From: Balneola sp.
GTDB lineage: Bacteria > Bacteroidota > Rhodothermia > Balneolales > Balneolaceae
Reading direction: 5' to 3'
DNA: 8,839 nucleotides
Assembly (NCBI GenBank): GCA_002730655.1
Contig: PCAT01000081.1
Coordinates: forward strand, 1-8,839
Part shown: piece after piece, positions 6,820-8,839 of the stretch
Layout of the letters: every line of letters starts with the position of its first letter
How positions within the stretch are numbered: position 1 is the stretch's first letter
Notes under the pieces: model-generated
The model's database searches: none
What the model was told of the DNA's origin: nothing
The model's input: only the letters and a program-made list of their open reading frames with translations
Translations under genes and position numbers: made by a program

Positions 6820-6908
6820 ATAGTCTAATTTATCAAGAAATGATAATAAGGTGTCTTAACTTTAATATTCTGTAATTATTAGGATCTAGGTTTTCATCAT
6901 TAGTTAGT

Positions 6909-8839
6909 TTACAATATTCCATATCTCCTTACTTCTTTATCACTTTCCTCTTTGCTGAGAGGTAAAGAAGGGATTTGAGTACCGAGCATTAAAGTGTTTA
7001 GCTCTTGCGATAGCTCAGCTGCTTCAGATTCATTTCCAGACTCATAAAGTAAATACTGAGTGATGATTAAATACTGTCGAACTTGTATAATTTGTTCTCC
7101 TAGTCGTTGTATTTCATCATATAAAGCTTGAACACTAGCTCTTAATTCCCGTTGTTTTTTAACGTCACCTGATCTTCTGGAAGTTTCAAATTTATTATTT
7201 ATTTCATCAAACTCTTGTTGATATCGTTGGAATATTTCAAAATCATTAATGAACTCTCTTCTAACTATTGGTTTAATCCGATGTGCTATTATTGAAGCTT
7301 GATCTAGAGCATTTAGCTTGAGGTAGTTAATGGCAAACAATGATTGAATATTATAGCTCTCTTCGTCTGTTCGAAATGGAATCTTCTCTTCAGAAAATTC
7401 TAACCAGTAAAGTGCCGAATCTGGCTCATTTAACTCATTATATCGTTCAGATAATTGTAAAAAGGTATACCGGTAATTACTGAGCATTCGACGTATATTT
7501 TCATCGAAATATGCATTTTGATTATTCCATTCAGTAAAAGAAAAGTTGCGTAGACGTTTTGCATGAATCGCCGGATCTATGTATCCCATAGTTCTAGCGT
7601 TATATCTTTTTGGCACTATGCGATAGGCCTTTCCCTCCGTTCTAAAGTATGGTTCAAGATCTAACATACTGGATGATGAGACCGTATTTGCAAAGTAAAT
7701 TGGACGTAACCAATCATTTGATTGTAGTAAGTTAATAATCATAAGGTCCTGTACTTGCATGTAGTAAATCCCATTACCTTCCTGGTCTCGTCCATATAAA
7801 CGACCTTCAACGCGCCAGTTTAATTGATCATCTAACTCTTCTAGAGGAATTTCAAAATCAATACCTTTTTTTAGTATCTGAAGACTTGTATCTGGCTGTA
7901 CACCTATAGCTTCTTTGTATTTTTGATCTTCTGAGAAAGCAATTTTTAAGGTCTCTTTGTTCACTGGTATAGCAATAGTTTTTGGTTCCCATCGGTCAAT
8001 TCTAGAGGTTATTTGATCAATTTCTTGGTCTGAATAACTGAATGGTAAAGGAGGAGACTCGTGTGACCATTGATTTTTTAGTTGCTTTATATACCAATCT
8101 GTATTTAGTAGACTTAGACATACAATTCTTACATCCGTTCTAACTCCTTCTACTTCTTGAGCGTACCAAAGTGGAAAGGTATCATTATCACCGTTGGTAA
8201 ATACTATTGAGTTTGGAGCTAATGAATTCAACAAGTTTTTAGCATAGTCTGGAGCAACATAGCGGTTACTACGATCATGATCATCCCAATTCTGCGAGGC
8301 CATCCAAACAGGTGAGGCTAGCAGTAGTAAAAGTAAGGCGGCAAAATTAATGGTTGAATTCTTTAACTTTGTTTGAATGAATTGGAGTAAGCCAGCACTT
8401 CCTAAACCTATCCATATGGCAAAGGCAAAATAGGAACCTACATAGGCATAATCCCTTTCCCTTGGTTGATAAGGGGGTTGGTTCAAAAATACAATAATGG
8501 CTAAGCCTGTTACTACGAAAAGTACTAGGACAGATAGTGCTCTATTCCTATCTGTTTTAAAATGATATAATACCCCTATGAGACCAAGTAAAAGGGGAAT
8601 GAAATAATAGGCATTACTAGCTCTATTTTCAGGGTATTTTTCTTCTCCAAACCCAGATTGCCAACCCGTATCTTGGATATCTGCTACTCTTCCAACGAAA
8701 TTCCAGTTAAAATAGCGTATGTACATGTGTCGAACTTGATAGTCCCAGAAATATTCTAAATCACTATTATATCGTGCGTAATATGACAGGTGATTAGGGG
8801 CCTGTGAGTGTCTACGAGGAAGCCAAACATCTTTTTGCG
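6909..8839 (-). CDS. DUF2723 / TMEM260-like (GT117, GT-C fold) membrane protein, N-terminus beyond window
   Basis: The frame is open to the window edge, with 642 residues visible, ending at TAA 6911-6909. Family members are about 900-1100 residues, so the N-terminal GT-C membrane domain is mostly outside. Visible are four hydrophobic segments at about residues 77-94, 100-120, 130-152 and 163-180. The hallmark PPYQPRERDYAYVGSYFAF lies between the second and third. Beyond the last helix comes the conserved soluble block FTNGDNDTFPLWYAQEVEG (about 213-231) and VRTDVRIV, then a long soluble C-terminal region. Helical, charged sequence near its end (about 540-590) could form a coiled coil. The family is related to TMEM260, a protein O-mannosyltransferase, so a role in transferring sugars to exported proteins or surface glycans is plausible but inferred. 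An ATG at 8726 is internal, because the upstream codons (YNSDLEYFWDYQVRH) also look like family sequence. Confidence 0.92.
   Translation of the reverse strand, partial: QKDVWLPRRHSQAPNHLSYYARYNSDLEYFWDYQVRHMYIRYFNWNFVGRVADIQDTGWQSGFGEEKYPENRASNAYYFIPLLLGLIGVLYHFKTDRNRALSVLVLFVVTGLAIIVFLNQPPYQPRERDYAYVGSYFAFAIWIGLGSAGLLQFIQTKLKNSTINFAALLLLLLASPVWMASQNWDDHDRSNRYVAPDYAKNLLNSLAPNSIVFTNGDNDTFPLWYAQEVEGVRTDVRIVCLSLLNTDWYIKQLKNQWSHESPPLPFSYSDQEIDQITSRIDRWEPKTIAIPVNKETLKIAFSEDQKYKEAIGVQPDTSLQILKKGIDFEIPLEELDDQLNWRVEGRLYGRDQEGNGIYYMQVQDLMIINLLQSNDWLRPIYFANTVSSSSMLDLEPYFRTEGKAYRIVPKRYNARTMGYIDPAIHAKRLRNFSFTEWNNQNAYFDENIRRMLSNYRYTFLQLSERYNELNEPDSALYWLEFSEEKIPFRTDEESYNIQSLFAINYLKLNALDQASIIAHRIKPIVRREFINDFEIFQRYQQEFDEINNKFETSRRSGDVKKQRELRASVQALYDEIQRLGEQIIQVRQYLIITQYLLYESGNESEAAELSQELNTLMLGTQIPSLPLSKEESDKEVRRYGIL

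Noticed and set aside
1..8839. CRISPR arrays, tRNA/rRNA genes, insertion sequences, defence-system or toxin-antitoxin genes
   Set aside because: No repeat-spacer pattern, cloverleaf, transposase motif, terminal inverted repeats or defence-type domains were seen. All coding content is housekeeping, lineage-typical or decayed.

Overview
The window looks like a piece of chromosome from an AT-rich member of the Bacteroidota/Balneolota/Rhodothermota (FCB) group. Three things point there: a DUF4837-type lipoprotein, a DUF2723 (TMEM260-like, GT-C fold) membrane protein with the lineage-typical PRERDYAYVGS block, and a YbeY whose third metal ligand is Asp rather than His. Most start codons lack a recognisable Shine-Dalgarno sequence, which fits the same group. 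A genus cannot be named from this alone; Balneolaceae-like is a guess. All nine intact genes end in TAA or TAG.

Left part, plus strand (1-2979): the end of the tryptophan biosynthesis operon, in the order trpC (last ~32 codons only), trpF, trpB, trpA. Together they carry anthranilate-derived intermediates to indole and tryptophan. The catalytic residues of TrpF, TrpB and TrpA are all visible, so the pathway looks functional. The trpC-trpF gap is the widest (143 nt) and holds a weak promoter-like sequence and two mutually exclusive short hairpins. Downstream on the same strand is a DUF4837-family lipoprotein (3064-4137).

Right part, minus strand (8839 down to 4141): a second block transcribed leftward. 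It runs DUF2723 membrane protein (start lies beyond the window), a 150-residue protein of unknown function, ybeY (16S rRNA maturation endonuclease), a decayed DUF445 membrane-protein gene, and a SpoU/TrmH-family RNA 2'-O-methyltransferase. The two strands converge with only 3 nt between the DUF4837 and methyltransferase stop codons.

The main result beyond ordinary annotation concerns the ~1.17 kb stretch 4681-5848, which looks empty by ORF length. It holds a nearly full-length DUF445-family membrane protein gene on the minus strand (about 5797-4712). One reading frame is preserved over about 362 codons with no indels, but it is broken by four internal stop codons and has no usable start codon. 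This is best read as a young pseudogene. I see no mobile element, CRISPR array, tRNA or rRNA, and no evidence for a new defence or metabolic system.
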